From Candidatus Opimibacter skivensis (lineage in GTDB: Bacteria; Bacteroidota; Bacteroidia; Chitinophagales; Saprospiraceae): a DNA stretch of 64,000 nt. Positions 63,573 to 64,000 of this stretch are shown here, one piece after another. A model generated the notes under the pieces. The model made no database searches, had not been told where the DNA came from, and saw nothing but the letters and a program-made list of their open reading frames with translations. The stretch's first letter is position 1. Each line of letters begins with the position of its first letter. Location of the stretch: the NCBI GenBank assembly GCA_016721905.1, contig JADKHH010000025.1, positions 148,047 through 212,046 on the forward strand. The letters run 5' to 3'. The translations under genes and the position numbers were made by a program.

Positions 63573-63664
63573 TGTGAGTTGTGAGTTGTGAGTAAATTGG
63601 CTTACTCTCTTACCTCTACCTCTTCCTCTCTTACCTCTTACTCTCTTACCTCTCACTCTCTTAC
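63573..63664. repeat. Inverted pair of heptamer arrays after radA
   Basis: The left part repeats TGTGAGT three times from the base after the radA stop. The right part (63598-63664) repeats CTCTTAC, CTCTACC and CTCTCAC forms, whose reverse complements (GTAAGAG, GTGAGAG) resemble the left part. The pair fills the whole space up to 6 nt before the next ATG. Confidence 0.88.
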
Positions 63665-63670
63665 ACGCGT

Positions 63671-64000
63671 ATGAAAATAATCTTCTTCGATGGTAACTGT
63701 CCGATGTGTCACTCCTGGGTGAAGCGGATCATCCGTGCGGATACGAAAAAGGAAATCAGGTTTTCACCGCTTGAAGGCAAACTGGCTGCGGAGATATTGA
63801 CTCCACTACTACCTGATTATATGCAGGAGAATACAATTGTGTTTTTTGACGAAGGGGAGGTTTTTATTCGAAGTGAGGCTGCGTTGAAGATTTTGCAGGC
63901 GCTTGGATTTCCATTTAATTTGGGTCTCGCAGGATACCTTATGCCAAAAAAATGGCGGGATGGAATCTATCGATATATCGCCAACAGGAGATACAAGTAT
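63671..64000 (+). CDS. DCC-family thiol-disulfide oxidoreductase (DUF393), 3' truncated
   Basis: The frame from ATG 63671 is open to the window edge (110 codons). It starts KIIFFDGNCPMCHSWVKR, with the D-G-x-C-P-x-C motif of the DCC/DUF393 family, and ends with Y-R-Y-I-A-N-R-R-Y-K-Y, the typical N-R-Y segment close to the C-terminus. Members are small thioredoxin-like proteins of unclear function. Only the last residues should be missing. Confidence 0.85.
   Translation, partial: MKIIFFDGNCPMCHSWVKRIIRADTKKEIRFSPLEGKLAAEILTPLLPDYMQENTIVFFDEGEVFIRSEAALKILQALGFPFNLGLAGYLMPKKWRDGIYRYIANRRYKY

Overview
This 64 kb window comes from a member of the Bacteroidota, most likely a Saprospiraceae- or Chitinophaga-like bacterium. 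The placement rests on two type IX secretion (T9SS) genes (porQ and a 2457-codon sprA directly behind ruvA), several TAnnTTTG promoter boxes very close to start codons, TPR-containing HisKA_2 histidine kinases, a mutL-rhomboid-rhomboid-nuclease gene row, and the long form of PurF. Genes are dense, alternate between strands and are mostly housekeeping. I see no rRNA, tRNA, CRISPR, prophage or intact insertion sequence.

Layout. 0-5 kb: 5'-truncated PpiD-type foldase, MORN-repeat lipoprotein overlapping porQ, and a membrane class III nucleotidyl cyclase. 5-12 kb: rpoN, a class III aminotransferase, alkaline phosphatase, dprA and a TMTC-like glycosyltransferase with TPRs. 12-21 kb: a barrel-like protein, uvrB, a frameshifted four-helix-bundle gene, DUF4442, an NYN-cold-shock fusion, ligA, a hotdog thioesterase and an acyltransferase. 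21-24 kb: ECF sigma factor, putative anti-sigma and Spy-like protein, then a TPR protein. 24-32 kb: a DsbD with a doubled N-terminal domain, purQ, and a three-gene two-component operon with two paralogous kinases. 32-40 kb: two cyclophilin lipoproteins, a ROK kinase, lytic transglycosylase, DASS transporter, purD and a decayed hicBA pair. 40-48 kb: ruvA and sprA. 48-60 kb, minus strand: metZ and a frameshifted metX, an M28 peptidase, cysS, an EEP-family protein, two rhomboids, mutL and purF. 60-64 kb: DUF819 permease, an sRNA candidate, radA and the start of a DCC-family gene.

The most unusual content lies between the genes. At least a dozen arrays of degenerate 7-mers (some 6-9-mers) occur, each with its own unit, and most begin at or within a few bases of a stop codon. 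In several the stop trinucleotide fits the repeating pattern. In two genes the array supplies the last codons and the stop. One pair of arrays, exact reverse complements of each other, brackets the four-helix-bundle (23S-IVP/bAvd-like) pseudogene. I consider this repeat system the best candidate for something undescribed. Other points of interest are the minus-strand small RNA candidate near 61.7 kb, a multibranched structured repeat at 17.1 kb, the NYN-cold-shock fusion, and a cyclase lacking its usual catalytic Asn.

All calls come from reading the sequence and recalling family motifs. No database search or folding program was run.
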